Origin: Bacillota bacterium
GTDB lineage: Bacteria; Bacillota; Clostridia; Peptostreptococcales; Anaerovoracaceae
Length of the DNA: 8,922 nt
NCBI GenBank assembly: GCA_030535715.1
Contig: JAUNRL010000038.1
Location: 1-8,922, forward strand
Direction of reading: 5' to 3'
In this document: one piece after another, positions 1 to 6,132 of the stretch
Layout of the letters: every line of letters starts with the position of its first letter
How positions within the stretch are numbered: the first letter of the stretch is position 1
Program-made: the position numbers and the translations under genes
The notes under the pieces: generated by a model
Database searches by the model: none
Told to the model about the DNA's origin: nothing
The model's input: only the letters and a program-made list of their open reading frames with translations

Positions 1-138
1 AAGGCGGAGGGACTGCACAATCTGGGCGGCCACCGAACCGTTGGTGGCATGCGGGCCAGCATCTACAACGCCATGCCCGAGGAAGGCGTGGACAGGCTGA
101 TTGAATTCATGAAGAAATTCGAAGCGGAAAACAAATAG
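1..138 (+). CDS. serC: Phosphoserine aminotransferase, 3' end only (partial)
   Basis: The first 45 codons of the window read in frame 1 to a TAG stop at 136-138. They match the extreme C-terminus of SerC, a PLP-dependent class V aminotransferase that converts 3-phosphohydroxypyruvate and glutamate to phosphoserine in serine synthesis. Visible signature: [20 protein letters not shown], in which the [10 protein letters not shown] core is the highly conserved end of the family, followed by an amphipathic last helix ([15 protein letters not shown]). The PLP lysine and the rest of the enzyme lie upstream, outside the window. No terminator is seen after the stop and dacA starts 33 bases further on, so read-through into dacA is likely. 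The family assignment is confident; the condition of the rest of the gene cannot be judged. Confidence 0.9.
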   Translation, partial: KAEGLHNLGGHRTVGGMRASIYNAMPEEGVDRLIEFMKKFEAENK

Positions 139-170
139 CGATCGATAGAAAAAGAAGGAATCGTGCAGAG

Positions 171-1901
171 ATGAAAGCGGTCACGAAAGGAGTCACCACA
201 TTCATCATAGGGATAACCATTACGGCGCTGCTCCTGACGGGAGCAGTGCCGTCTTATGCGCTGCCGGTCGCGGCGGAGAATCAGGATCTGCAGATCCTCC
301 CCGCGGTCAGAATAGACAGGGACGACATCCCGAAGCTCCACGCGGAGTCCGCTGTCCTGGTGGATCTGGACAGCGGCACCGCGTTGATCGAGAAGAATGC
401 GGACAAGGTTCGGGAACCGGCCAGCGTAACGAAAATTCTGACGGCTCTGGTGGCACTGGAAACGCTGGATCCTGACCAGAAAGTCACCATTCCGGAGGAC
501 ATAGAGATTGAGGGCAGCGTTATCGGCCTGGTTCCCGGCGAGGTGATTACGGTGGAGGAACTGCTCTACGGTATGATGCTGGAGTCGGGCAACGATGCAG
601 CGGAGGCTCTGGCTATCGCTGCCGCCGGAAACATCAACAGTTTTTCAGGGATGCTGAACGAGCGGGCGCGGCAGTGCGGCGCCACCCATACGGACTATCG
701 CAACCCCAACGGCCTCAATGAGGATCGTTCTCGGCTTAACTGGACGACCACGGAGGATCTGGCGCTGATCACGGAAGAGGCCATGCGCAACGAGACCTTC
801 CGGAAGATCGTTTCTACGAAGAAGCACACGATCCCCGTCACCAACAAATCCGATGCGCGGAAACTGGTCAACTCTAACCTGTGCCTCTGGGATAAGCGGG
901 ACAAGATCAGCATCGGCGGGAAGGAAGTCCCCCTGAAATACGATGGCTGTACCGGAGTCAAGACGGGGATGACCAGCGATGCCGGATACTGTTTTGTCGG
1001 TACGGCGGAGAGGGATGGCGCCTCGTTCCTGGCGATTTCTCTGGGCACGGAGAGTGATCTGGAGCGGTTTCGGGATGCGATCAGACTGTGGGATTTTGCC
1101 TTTGCGAATTTCCGGACCTATGTGGCGCTTTCGGCGGGAGAGAAGGCCGGCGTGCAGCGGGTCAGCCGCGGCGCTGTGCGCAAGGTCAGCGTGGCGCCGG
1201 AGAAGGATCTGGCCATTACGGTGGATAAAGATAAGGTTGAGGATCCCGGAATCACCAAGGAGTTCCTGCTGGAGGAAGAAAAACTGGCGGCTCCCGTGGA
1301 AAAGGGACAGCGTGTGGGGCGGATTCTGGCCCTGGATCCTGCCGGGCGGCTGGTAGGCATGCAGGATCTGTATACCCTGGAAGCGGTGAAGAGGGGCGGC
1401 CCTCTGTCGGTTATCGGGATCGAGGATCGGGAAGCGCCCTGGGTGATCGGCGCTGCGGCGGTATTGCTTTTGCTGCTCATGATCATTGCCCTTGCCCGGC
1501 GAAAGGGGCGGAGGAAGGTCGAAGTGCGGAAGCAGGAGGACATGCGTTCGGTTCTGGTGAAAATGCGGACGGCCGGCGAGGGCATGACTCCGGCCGAGTG
1601 GAGCGAGCTGACCGGGGATCCGAAGGAGATGCCTGTTTCCCGCGGACCGGCGCGTCTGACGGAGGATGAGTTTGCTGAGATCAACGCTCCGGAGATCACG
1701 CGACTGGCGAACAGGCCGAAGGCCCCGGCTCCGCCGCCGGCGGAAGATCCGAACCGGCCCCGCCGGCACGGGCGGCTGAGCAAGGAAGAACTGGATGCGC
1801 TGATGAACGACTGGATGAAACATGACGGGTGGGATGGTCTGTCGAACAGCAAACCGGGCACCCCGTCAGCCAGACGGACAGGCGGCAAACACCGTCCATA
1901 A
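171..1901 (+). CDS. dacA: D-alanyl-D-alanine carboxypeptidase (PBP5/DacA type, peptidase S11) with a long cytoplasmic tail
   Basis: Low-molecular-weight penicillin-binding protein that removes the terminal D-Ala from peptidoglycan pentapeptides on the outer face of the membrane. A signal peptide or uncleaved N-terminal anchor covers residues 1-30 (a hydrophobic run after MKAVTKG, possible cleavage after SYA). The S11 catalytic domain spans about 55-315, with all three active-site motifs: SVTK (Ser85 nucleophile, Lys88), SGN (139-141) and KTG (264-266). A PBP5 C-terminal beta domain follows at about 318-411. A single transmembrane helix lies at about 424-442, followed by a strongly basic run (RRKGRRK), which places the end inside the cell. 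The last ~130 residues form a charged, proline-rich cytoplasmic tail with no domain I recognise; at 576 aa the protein is much longer than the usual 390-450. The ATG at 171 has an AGAAGGA ribosome binding site at 153-159. It sits 25 bp before uvrC with no terminator between, so they are probably cotranscribed. Confidence 0.93.
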   Translation: MKAVTKGVTTFIIGITITALLLTGAVPSYALPVAAENQDLQILPAVRIDRDDIPKLHAESAVLVDLDSGTALIEKNADKVREPASVTKILTALVALETLDPDQKVTIPEDIEIEGSVIGLVPGEVITVEELLYGMMLESGNDAAEALAIAAAGNINSFSGMLNERARQCGATHTDYRNPNGLNEDRSRLNWTTTEDLALITEEAMRNETFRKIVSTKKHTIPVTNKSDARKLVNSNLCLWDKRDKISIGGKEVPLKYDGCTGVKTGMTSDAGYCFVGTAERDGASFLAISLGTESDLERFRDAIRLWDFAFANFRTYVALSAGEKAGVQRVSRGAVRKVSVAPEKDLAITVDKDKVEDPGITKEFLLEEEKLAAPVEKGQRVGRILALDPAGRLVGMQDLYTLEAVKRGGPLSVIGIEDREAPWVIGAAAVLLLLLMIIALARRKGRRKVEVRKQEDMRSVLVKMRTAGEGMTPAEWSELTGDPKEMPVSRGPARLTEDEFAEINAPEITRLANRPKAPAPPPAEDPNRPRRHGRLSKEELDALMNDWMKHDGWDGLSNSKPGTPSARRTGGKHRP

Positions 1902-1926
1902 TTAAGAAAAATAGAAGGCGGAAGCC

Positions 1927-3879
1927 ATGTTTGACATTCAGGAACAGATAAAAAAACTGCCCGACTGCCCCGGTGTATATCTGCATAAGGACAAACTGGG
2001 CAACATCATCTACGTGGGCAAGGCGGTGTCCCTGAAGAACCGGATCCGCCAGTATTTTCAGTCGTCCCGGAACATGGATCCGAAGGTGCGGAGCATGGTG
2101 TCGCAGATCGCGGAATTCGAGTATATCCGCGCCGGCAGCGAGATGGAAGCGCTGATTCTGGAATGTAACCTGATCAAGAAGCATCGTCCCAGATACAATA
2201 TTCTTCTGCGGGACGACAAGACCTATCCTTATATCAAAATCACCAATGAACCCTGGCCTCGGGTGGTGAAGACCCGCCGGGTCAGGAAGGACGGCGGCCG
2301 GTATTTCGGCCCTTATTCCGATGCCGGGGCGGTCAACCGCATTGTGGAGCTGCTCAACAGCAGCTTCTCCCTGAAGCGATGCTCCGCGCAGACGTTTTCG
2401 TCCGGATTCCGCCCCTGTCTGAACTATCACATTCATCAGTGCCCGGGAATCTGCACCGGACAGGTGGATCCCGACGAGTACGCAAAGGCAATGGAAGGCG
2501 CGGCGGAATTCCTGAACGGACGCAGCCGGAAACTGCAGACTGCTCTGAAAGAAAAAATGAAGGCCGCCGCGGAAGCCATGAATTATGAAGAAGCGGCCGC
2601 TTATCGGGATGATTTGCAGGCGGCTGATGCCCTGGCCCAGACCCAGCGGGTGGTTATGCACCACAGTGAGGAAGCGGATATCGTGATTCCCATGCGCACC
2701 GAGGAAGATGTCTATGTGGCGGTGTTCACCGTGCGGGAAGGACGTCTGGTCGGCCGGGAATCCTACGAGATGGACACGGCGGCCGCTGTCGATGTGGATG
2801 CGGCGGACGGACCGGTTGCCGGCGCGGGAGCGCTGCTCTCCGCTTTCCTGAACCAACACTACAGCCGGCTGCCGGACGTCCCCCGGGAGATTCTCCTTCC
2901 GGTCCGCCCCGCCGATGGGGCTCTGGTGGAGGAGTTTCTCTCCGCCCATGCCGGCCACAGCGTGTCCCTGCGCTGCCCCCGGCGGGGGGAGAAGCGCGCG
3001 CTGGTGGAGATGGCCGGCAGGGATGTGGCGGAGATGGTCCGCACCATCGATGACCGGGCGAAGGCGGCGCGGGACCGCCGGGAAAACCTTGGCCGGGAGA
3101 TCTGCCAGGTTCTGGAGGCCATGGGTGCGGAGGGATCCTTTGCCGGAAGCCGGGAACCGCAGGCCGGGCGGGCGGGCTGCGGCGGGTGGCAGTTCCGGGC
3201 GGAGGCCTATGACATCTCCAATACCAACGGCGTGGATACCGTGGGAGCCATGGTTGCCTTTGACGGGCTGAAGGCGGACAAACAGGGATACCGAAAGTTC
3301 CGCGTCCGGTCCGTGGCGGGGCAGGATGATTACGGCGCCATGCGGGAGGTGCTGTCCCGGCGGTTCACCCGGGTGTTTGAGGGAGACGACGCCTTCGCCG
3401 TGCTCCCGGACATCATTTTCATGGATGGCGGAAAAGGACACGTCTCCATGGCACTGGAGGTGATCGAAGCCACCGGTTTCGACATTCCCGTCGTCGGCAT
3501 GGTGAAGGATGACCGTCACCGGACCAGGGCGCTGATTTACCGGAAGAAGGACTCCGGAGAATATGAAGAGATTCCGCTGACGGACAAGCCGCTGCTCTAC
3601 AGTTATATCGGACGGATGCAGGAAGAGGTGCACAGATTTGCCATCTCCTATCACCGGAAGGTGAGAGGAAAGCGTGTTCAGTCCTCCGTGCTGGACGAGA
3701 TCCCCGGTATCGGCCCCGCTCGGCGCAGCGCCCTGCTCGAGGAGTTTCGCAGCGTGGAGCGCATCCGCCAGATCGCCCGCAGCGAAGACGGACGGAAGAT
3801 TCTGGCAAAAGCGCTGCACATGAATGCCCGTGCTGCCGAAAGTGTGGTAAACTACTTTCAGGGAGAGAATCCGGTCTGA
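1927..3879 (+). CDS. uvrC: Excinuclease ABC subunit C
   Basis: Nuclease of UvrABC nucleotide excision repair that makes both incisions around a lesion after UvrB loading. At 650 aa it is a normal to slightly long family member. Domains in order: an N-terminal GIY-YIG nuclease for the 3' cut (about 12-92; GVY at 16-18, YVG at 29-31, Arg39, Glu79, Asn91); a cysteine-bearing segment (Cys152, 164, 172, 176) with the spacing reported for the E. coli UvrC [4Fe-4S] site; a UVR helix pair for UvrB contact (about 201-236, including MNYEEAAAYRD); an RNase H-like nuclease for the 5' cut (about 424-575) with Asp429 in AYDIS, Asp500 in MDGGKG and His569 in EVHRFAI; and a C-terminal helix-hairpin-helix DNA-binding end (DEIPGIGPARRSALL, 590-604). 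A Gly/Arg-rich stretch of about 20 residues (401-422) just before the 5' nuclease looks like an insertion. The start has AAGGCGG upstream. It follows dacA closely and probably shares its transcript. Confidence 0.97.
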   Translation: MFDIQEQIKKLPDCPGVYLHKDKLGNIIYVGKAVSLKNRIRQYFQSSRNMDPKVRSMVSQIAEFEYIRAGSEMEALILECNLIKKHRPRYNILLRDDKTYPYIKITNEPWPRVVKTRRVRKDGGRYFGPYSDAGAVNRIVELLNSSFSLKRCSAQTFSSGFRPCLNYHIHQCPGICTGQVDPDEYAKAMEGAAEFLNGRSRKLQTALKEKMKAAAEAMNYEEAAAYRDDLQAADALAQTQRVVMHHSEEADIVIPMRTEEDVYVAVFTVREGRLVGRESYEMDTAAAVDVDAADGPVAGAGALLSAFLNQHYSRLPDVPREILLPVRPADGALVEEFLSAHAGHSVSLRCPRRGEKRALVEMAGRDVAEMVRTIDDRAKAARDRRENLGREICQVLEAMGAEGSFAGSREPQAGRAGCGGWQFRAEAYDISNTNGVDTVGAMVAFDGLKADKQGYRKFRVRSVAGQDDYGAMREVLSRRFTRVFEGDDAFAVLPDIIFMDGGKGHVSMALEVIEATGFDIPVVGMVKDDRHRTRALIYRKKDSGEYEEIPLTDKPLLYSYIGRMQEEVHRFAISYHRKVRGKRVQSSVLDEIPGIGPARRSALLEEFRSVERIRQIARSEDGRKILAKALHMNARAAESVVNYFQGENPV

Positions 3880-3887
3880 AGTTTCTG

Positions 3888-3916
3888 TTGCAGCAGGGAA
3901 GTGAAGATGATATAGT
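3888..3916 (+). promoter_or_regulatory. Probable housekeeping promoter for the DUF1292 gene
   Basis: TTGCAG (3888-3893), a 17-base spacer and TATAGT (3911-3916), with a TG one base upstream of the -10 box (3908-3909), which makes it an extended -10 promoter. It lies between the uvrC stop and the start at 3958 and predicts a short leader of about 35 bases. An imperfect palindrome (GTAAC at 3921-3925, GAGTACTC at 3930-3937, GTTAC at 3938-3942) overlaps the expected transcription start and could be an operator, but this is only a possibility. Confidence 0.65.
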
Positions 3917-3957
3917 ATCGGTAACCGCAGAGTACTCGTTACAGGGAGGAAAATATC

Positions 3958-4227
3958 ATGGCAGGAAAAGAAAAATACGGATATGAAGAAGAGGATATCC
4001 TGACGCTGGAATTCGACGACGGCACGGAAGAAGAGTGCGGAATTCTGGGCGTGTTTGACGCGCTGGACAAAGAGTACATCGCGTTGAATCCGCTGGGCAC
4101 CGAGGACGTCTACATCTACGGCTATAAGGAATACGATGAGGATTACGACCTGATCGATATCACCGATGACGAAGAATACAGGAAGGTTGTCGAGGAATTT
4201 GAAAAACTGGCGGTGGAAGAAGCGTAA
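3958..4227 (+). CDS. DUF1292 family small acidic protein (YrzB-like)
   Basis: An 89-residue, very acidic soluble protein with no signal peptide or membrane segment. It resembles the DUF1292 family, small proteins widespread in Firmicutes with no established function. Typical features are the early ILTLEFDDGTEEEC strand, the central ALNPLG and VYIYGYKE segments and a final helix with the pattern DEEYRKVVEEFEKL. The start is well set by GGGAGG at 3944-3949, 8 bases before the ATG. It appears to have its own promoter at 3888-3916 and its own terminator at 4237-4280, so it is probably a single-gene unit even though it lies downstream of uvrC. The family name is fairly secure from the overall pattern; nothing in the sequence shows what the protein binds or does. 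Confidence 0.85.
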   Translation: MAGKEKYGYEEEDILTLEFDDGTEEECGILGVFDALDKEYIALNPLGTEDVYIYGYKEYDEDYDLIDITDDEEYRKVVEEFEKLAVEEA

Positions 4228-4236
4228 CGGATCCGT

Positions 4237-4280
4237 AAAAAAGCAATCCTGCCAGAGGTATCGTTCCGGCAGGATTTTTT
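4237..4280. terminator. Bidirectional intrinsic terminator between the DUF1292 gene and dapB
   Basis: Perfect 9-bp stem AATCCTGCC (4245-4253) with GGCAGGATT (4268-4276) around a 14-base loop. It is followed on the + strand by a T run (4275-4280) and preceded by an A run (4237-4242), which becomes a U run on the - strand. It sits between two convergent genes whose stops are at 4227 (+) and 4284 (-), so it can end both transcripts. Confidence 0.9.
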
Positions 4281-4283
4281 ATT

Positions 4284-4985
4284 TCAGCCGAAGAGCAGGT
4301 CGTCCATGGTGTAGAAGCCGGGACCGCGAAGCAGAAGTTTCCTGCCGGCGGTGACGGCGCCGTCCACCAGCACCTGGCGGCTGCCCATTTTGTGAGTGAT
4401 CTCGAAAACTTCATCCGTACGGAGGGCATGGACACCGATTTCTTTTTTTGTCCGTGCACCGCAGTTGCCCTCCCGTCCGAAAACGAGATCGCATTCGCCA
4501 TCGGGATCAATGGCCTGAATCAGGGTCCTGGCTGTGCCGCTGGGCGCGTCAACCTTGCGGTTGTGATGGGTTTCGGTTACTTCAACATCCCAGCCTTTCA
4601 GCACGGGGGTAATTTCACCCAGAATGTGGCGGAACAGGTTAATGCCGAAGGAATAGTTGGAACTCCAGATGACCGGGACCTTTTTGCCCAGAGCCTGCAG
4701 ATCGTCCATCTGCGCCGGGGTCAGGTTGGTGGTTCCGGAGAGCAGGGGAGTGGCCGTGCGCCAGGCGTAGGCCCGGAGCGCGTCGGTCAGGGACGGATGA
4801 CTGAAGTCCATGATCAGGTCAGCGACCTTGTCCCTGGAGGCCAGTGCGGCGGCATCGGAAATGCCGCGGGTCTCGTCCGCCGCGACATCGATCCGCGCGG
4901 TCACCTGATGGCCGGCGTCTTCCGCCAGCAGGGTCTGCTCAATCAACTGTCCCATACGGCCGTATCCGGCAATCATAACGTTCAT
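4284..4985 (-). CDS. dapB: 4-hydroxy-tetrahydrodipicolinate reductase, short form
   Basis: Cytoplasmic NAD(P)H-dependent reductase, the second dedicated step of the diaminopimelate/lysine pathway. With the start at 4985 it has 233 residues, against about 250-273 for most DapB. Visible in order: nucleotide-binding GYGRMG (7-12), MDFSHP (59-64), SGTTNLT (83-89), SSNYSFGINL (108-117), and the catalytic block ETHHNRKVDAPSGTA (138-152) with His140, His141, Lys144 and Ser149-Gly150-Thr151 matching E. coli His159, His160, Lys163 and 168-170. The C-terminal FYTMDDLL is also typical. The segment that normally carries the VGEH motif between the [IV]GxHxxR and EITHK parts is missing: here only four residues separate LR (188-189) from FEITHK. 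An upstream in-frame ATG at 5003 gives six extra residues, but those codons are the ribosome binding site itself, so 4985 is preferred. The gap after the dapA stop is 14 bp, so the two are one operon. Confidence 0.95.
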   Translation of the reverse strand: MNVMIAGYGRMGQLIEQTLLAEDAGHQVTARIDVAADETRGISDAAALASRDKVADLIMDFSHPSLTDALRAYAWRTATPLLSGTTNLTPAQMDDLQALGKKVPVIWSSNYSFGINLFRHILGEITPVLKGWDVEVTETHHNRKVDAPSGTARTLIQAIDPDGECDLVFGREGNCGARTKKEIGVHALRTDEVFEITHKMGSRQVLVDGAVTAGRKLLLRGPGFYTMDDLLFG

Positions 4986-4989
4986 TGAT

Positions 4990-4997
4990 CCACCTCC
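4990..4997 (-). promoter_or_regulatory. dapB ribosome binding site that decides the start
   Basis: Read on the - strand this is GGAGGTGG, with seven bases between GGAGG and the ATG at 4985-4983. The alternative ATG at 5003 lies upstream of it and has no comparable site, which favours MNVMIAGYG as the true N-terminus. Confidence 0.85.
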
Positions 4998-4999
4998 GC

Positions 5000-5893
5000 T
5001 CACAGCAGGCCCATCTTCTGCATTTCCGCATGCAGGATGGCGCGGTTCTTCTCTTCCATCTCATACAGCGGAAGACGGAATCCGCCGACGTCCATGCCGG
5101 CCATGTTCATGGCTTCTTTAATGGGGATGGGGTTGACCTCAATGAAGAAATCGTTGATCAGCGGCAGGTACTCCAGCTGCGTTGCCGTTGCCTTTGCGGT
5201 GCGTCCCTCAAGATAATCCCAGGTCATTTCATGAACCTTTTCGGGCATCAGGTTGGCCCATACGGAGATGGTGCCCGAACCGCCCAGAGACATGATGGGG
5301 ATGGTGATGTCATCGTTGCCGCTCCAGATATGGAACTCATGATCCTTCGTTGCCTTTGCCAGTTTCGCCACGTAACTCAGATCGCCGGAGGCTTCCTTGA
5401 CGCCGACGATATTGTCCTTTTTCGCCAGCTCGGCCATGACGTCCACGGGGAAGCCGATGCCCGTCCGACCCGGAATGTTGTAGATAATCACCGGGATGTC
5501 CACCGAGTCGGCCACATCGTAGATGTGATGGTAGAGGCCGGCTTGGTTGGCTTTGTTGTAATAGGGGGAAATGCACAGCAGCGCGTCCGCTCCGGCTCTG
5601 GTGAAGCGTTCCGCTTTCTCGAAGGATGTGCGGGTGTCATTGGAGCCGGCATTGACGATAAGCGGAATGCGGCCCTTGCAGATTTCCACGGACCGCTTGA
5701 CGATTTCAAAATCTTCCTCCCAGGTGAAGGTGGGGGATTCGCTGGTGGTTCCGAGAATCAGAATGCCGTCTGTCTTGCTGGCGATGTGAAATTCGAGAAG
5801 CTCTTCCAGCTTCTCCATATTGATGCTCCCGTCATCATGGAAGGGAGTGATCAGGGCTACGATGGAGCCTTTTACGTCAAATCGGTCAGTCAT
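5000..5893 (-). CDS. dapA: 4-hydroxy-tetrahydrodipicolinate synthase
   Basis: Class I (Schiff-base) aldolase that condenses pyruvate with aspartate semialdehyde, the first dedicated step towards diaminopimelate and lysine. With the start at 5893 it has 297 residues, the normal family length, and a single TIM-barrel domain. Active-site residues align with E. coli DapA at a constant offset of five: Thr49-Thr50 (GTTSES), Tyr112 (YYNK), Tyr138 and Arg143 in YNIPGR, and the Schiff-base Lys166 in GVKEASGD. Further family patterns are SGNDD (191-195) and GGSGTISVWANLMP (204-217). The loop reads GTTSES where many members have GTTGES, a conservative change. The reading frame is open for 52 more codons upstream to an ATG at 6049, but those run through the promoter and lack family similarity. 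The start at 5893 has AAAGGA about 11 bases upstream, rather far but usable. dapB follows at 14 bp. Confidence 0.97.
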   Translation of the reverse strand: MTDRFDVKGSIVALITPFHDDGSINMEKLEELLEFHIASKTDGILILGTTSESPTFTWEEDFEIVKRSVEICKGRIPLIVNAGSNDTRTSFEKAERFTRAGADALLCISPYYNKANQAGLYHHIYDVADSVDIPVIIYNIPGRTGIGFPVDVMAELAKKDNIVGVKEASGDLSYVAKLAKATKDHEFHIWSGNDDITIPIMSLGGSGTISVWANLMPEKVHEMTWDYLEGRTAKATATQLEYLPLINDFFIEVNPIPIKEAMNMAGMDVGGFRLPLYEMEEKNRAILHAEMQKMGLL

Positions 5894-5920
5894 GTTTGCT
5901 GCTGTCCTTTCTCTGTTCGC

Positions 5921-5943
5921 TTCGCCCGGGTCCGCGGGGCGAA
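5921..5943 (-). other. Hairpin in the dapA leader
   Basis: On the - strand, TTCGCCC and GGGCGAA form a perfect 7-bp stem with a 9-base loop inside the predicted leader of about 69 nt, upstream of the ribosome binding site. There is no U run after it, so it is not a terminator. The leader is far too short for a lysine riboswitch or a T-box. Function unknown; it may only affect RNA stability. Confidence 0.5.
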
Positions 5944-5968
5944 ACGGCGGGGAATAATCGGTATCCAT

Positions 5969-5997
5969 ATTATACCAGATTGCCCGGGGGATATCTA
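5969..5997 (-). promoter_or_regulatory. dapA-dapB promoter
   Basis: Read on the - strand: TAGATA (5997-5992, four of six matching the -35 consensus), a 17-base spacer and a perfect TATAAT (5974-5969). Transcription is expected to start near 5962, giving a leader of about 69 nt to the ATG at 5893. It diverges from the greA promoter, with 45 bases between the two -35 boxes. Confidence 0.75.
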
Positions 5998-6042
5998 CCC
6001 TCTGAATCGAGCGCGCGTGATCCGGAAAGGAGGACGCAGGCG

Positions 6043-6071
6043 TTGACAATCCAATGCCTTTACCATATAAT
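6043..6071 (+). promoter_or_regulatory. greA promoter, perfect consensus
   Basis: TTGACA (6043-6048), exactly 17 bases, then TATAAT (6066-6071): both boxes match the housekeeping sigma factor consensus completely. Transcription should start near 6078, about 55 bases before the greA ATG. Strong constitutive expression of greA and the downstream lysyl-tRNA synthetase gene is inferred. Confidence 0.9.
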
Positions 6072-6084
6072 AATGATCTGTATC

Positions 6085-6105
6085 GGCCGCCGTTTTCGGT
6101 CGGCC
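6085..6105 (+). other. Hairpin in the greA leader
   Basis: GGCCG (6085-6089) plus CCG (6090-6092), a TTTT loop, then CGG (6097-6099), a bulged T and CGGCC (6101-6105): eight base pairs between the predicted transcription start and the ribosome binding site. No T run follows, so it is not a classical terminator. It could stabilise the 5' end or be a pause site; E. coli greA also has a leader with early termination, but no sequence similarity is claimed. Confidence 0.5.
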
Positions 6106-6116
6106 AGAATAGGAAA

Positions 6117-6122
6117 AAGGAG
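6117..6122 (+). promoter_or_regulatory. greA ribosome binding site that decides the start
   Basis: AAGGAG lies 10 bases before the ATG at 6133. The frame is open upstream as far as 5896, but the region before 6133 contains the promoter and hairpin, so this site sets the start. Two in-frame TTG codons at 6124 and 6127 are too close to the site to be good starts. Confidence 0.8.
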
Positions 6123-6132
6123 ATTGTTGAAC

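Noticed and set aside
645..1823. Open frame of 392 codons on the - strand opposite dacA
   Set aside because: Shadow of dacA, whose three active-site motifs, signal and anchor show that the + strand is coding.
1696..3819. Open frame of 707 codons on the - strand opposite uvrC and the end of dacA
   Set aside because: It mirrors the codon pattern of the real genes in GC-rich DNA, has low-complexity His/Arg/Pro-rich composition, spans two genes on the other strand and has no recognisable domain.
4392..4988. Open frame of 198 codons on the + strand opposite dapB
   Set aside because: Shadow of dapB; the - strand has all DapB motifs.
5894..5962. Lysine riboswitch or T-box in the dapA leader
   Set aside because: The predicted leader is only about 69 nt with one short hairpin and no terminator; lysine riboswitches and T-boxes need about 170 nt or more and have conserved elements not seen here.
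4985..6046. Open frame of 353 codons on the + strand opposite dapA
   Set aside because: Shadow of dapA; no domain pattern, and it runs through the dapA promoter.
5894..6049. N-terminal extension of DapA to an upstream ATG at 6049
   Set aside because: The 52 extra codons overlap the dapA promoter boxes, resemble no family member and have no ribosome binding site preference; the start at 5893 gives the normal DapA length.
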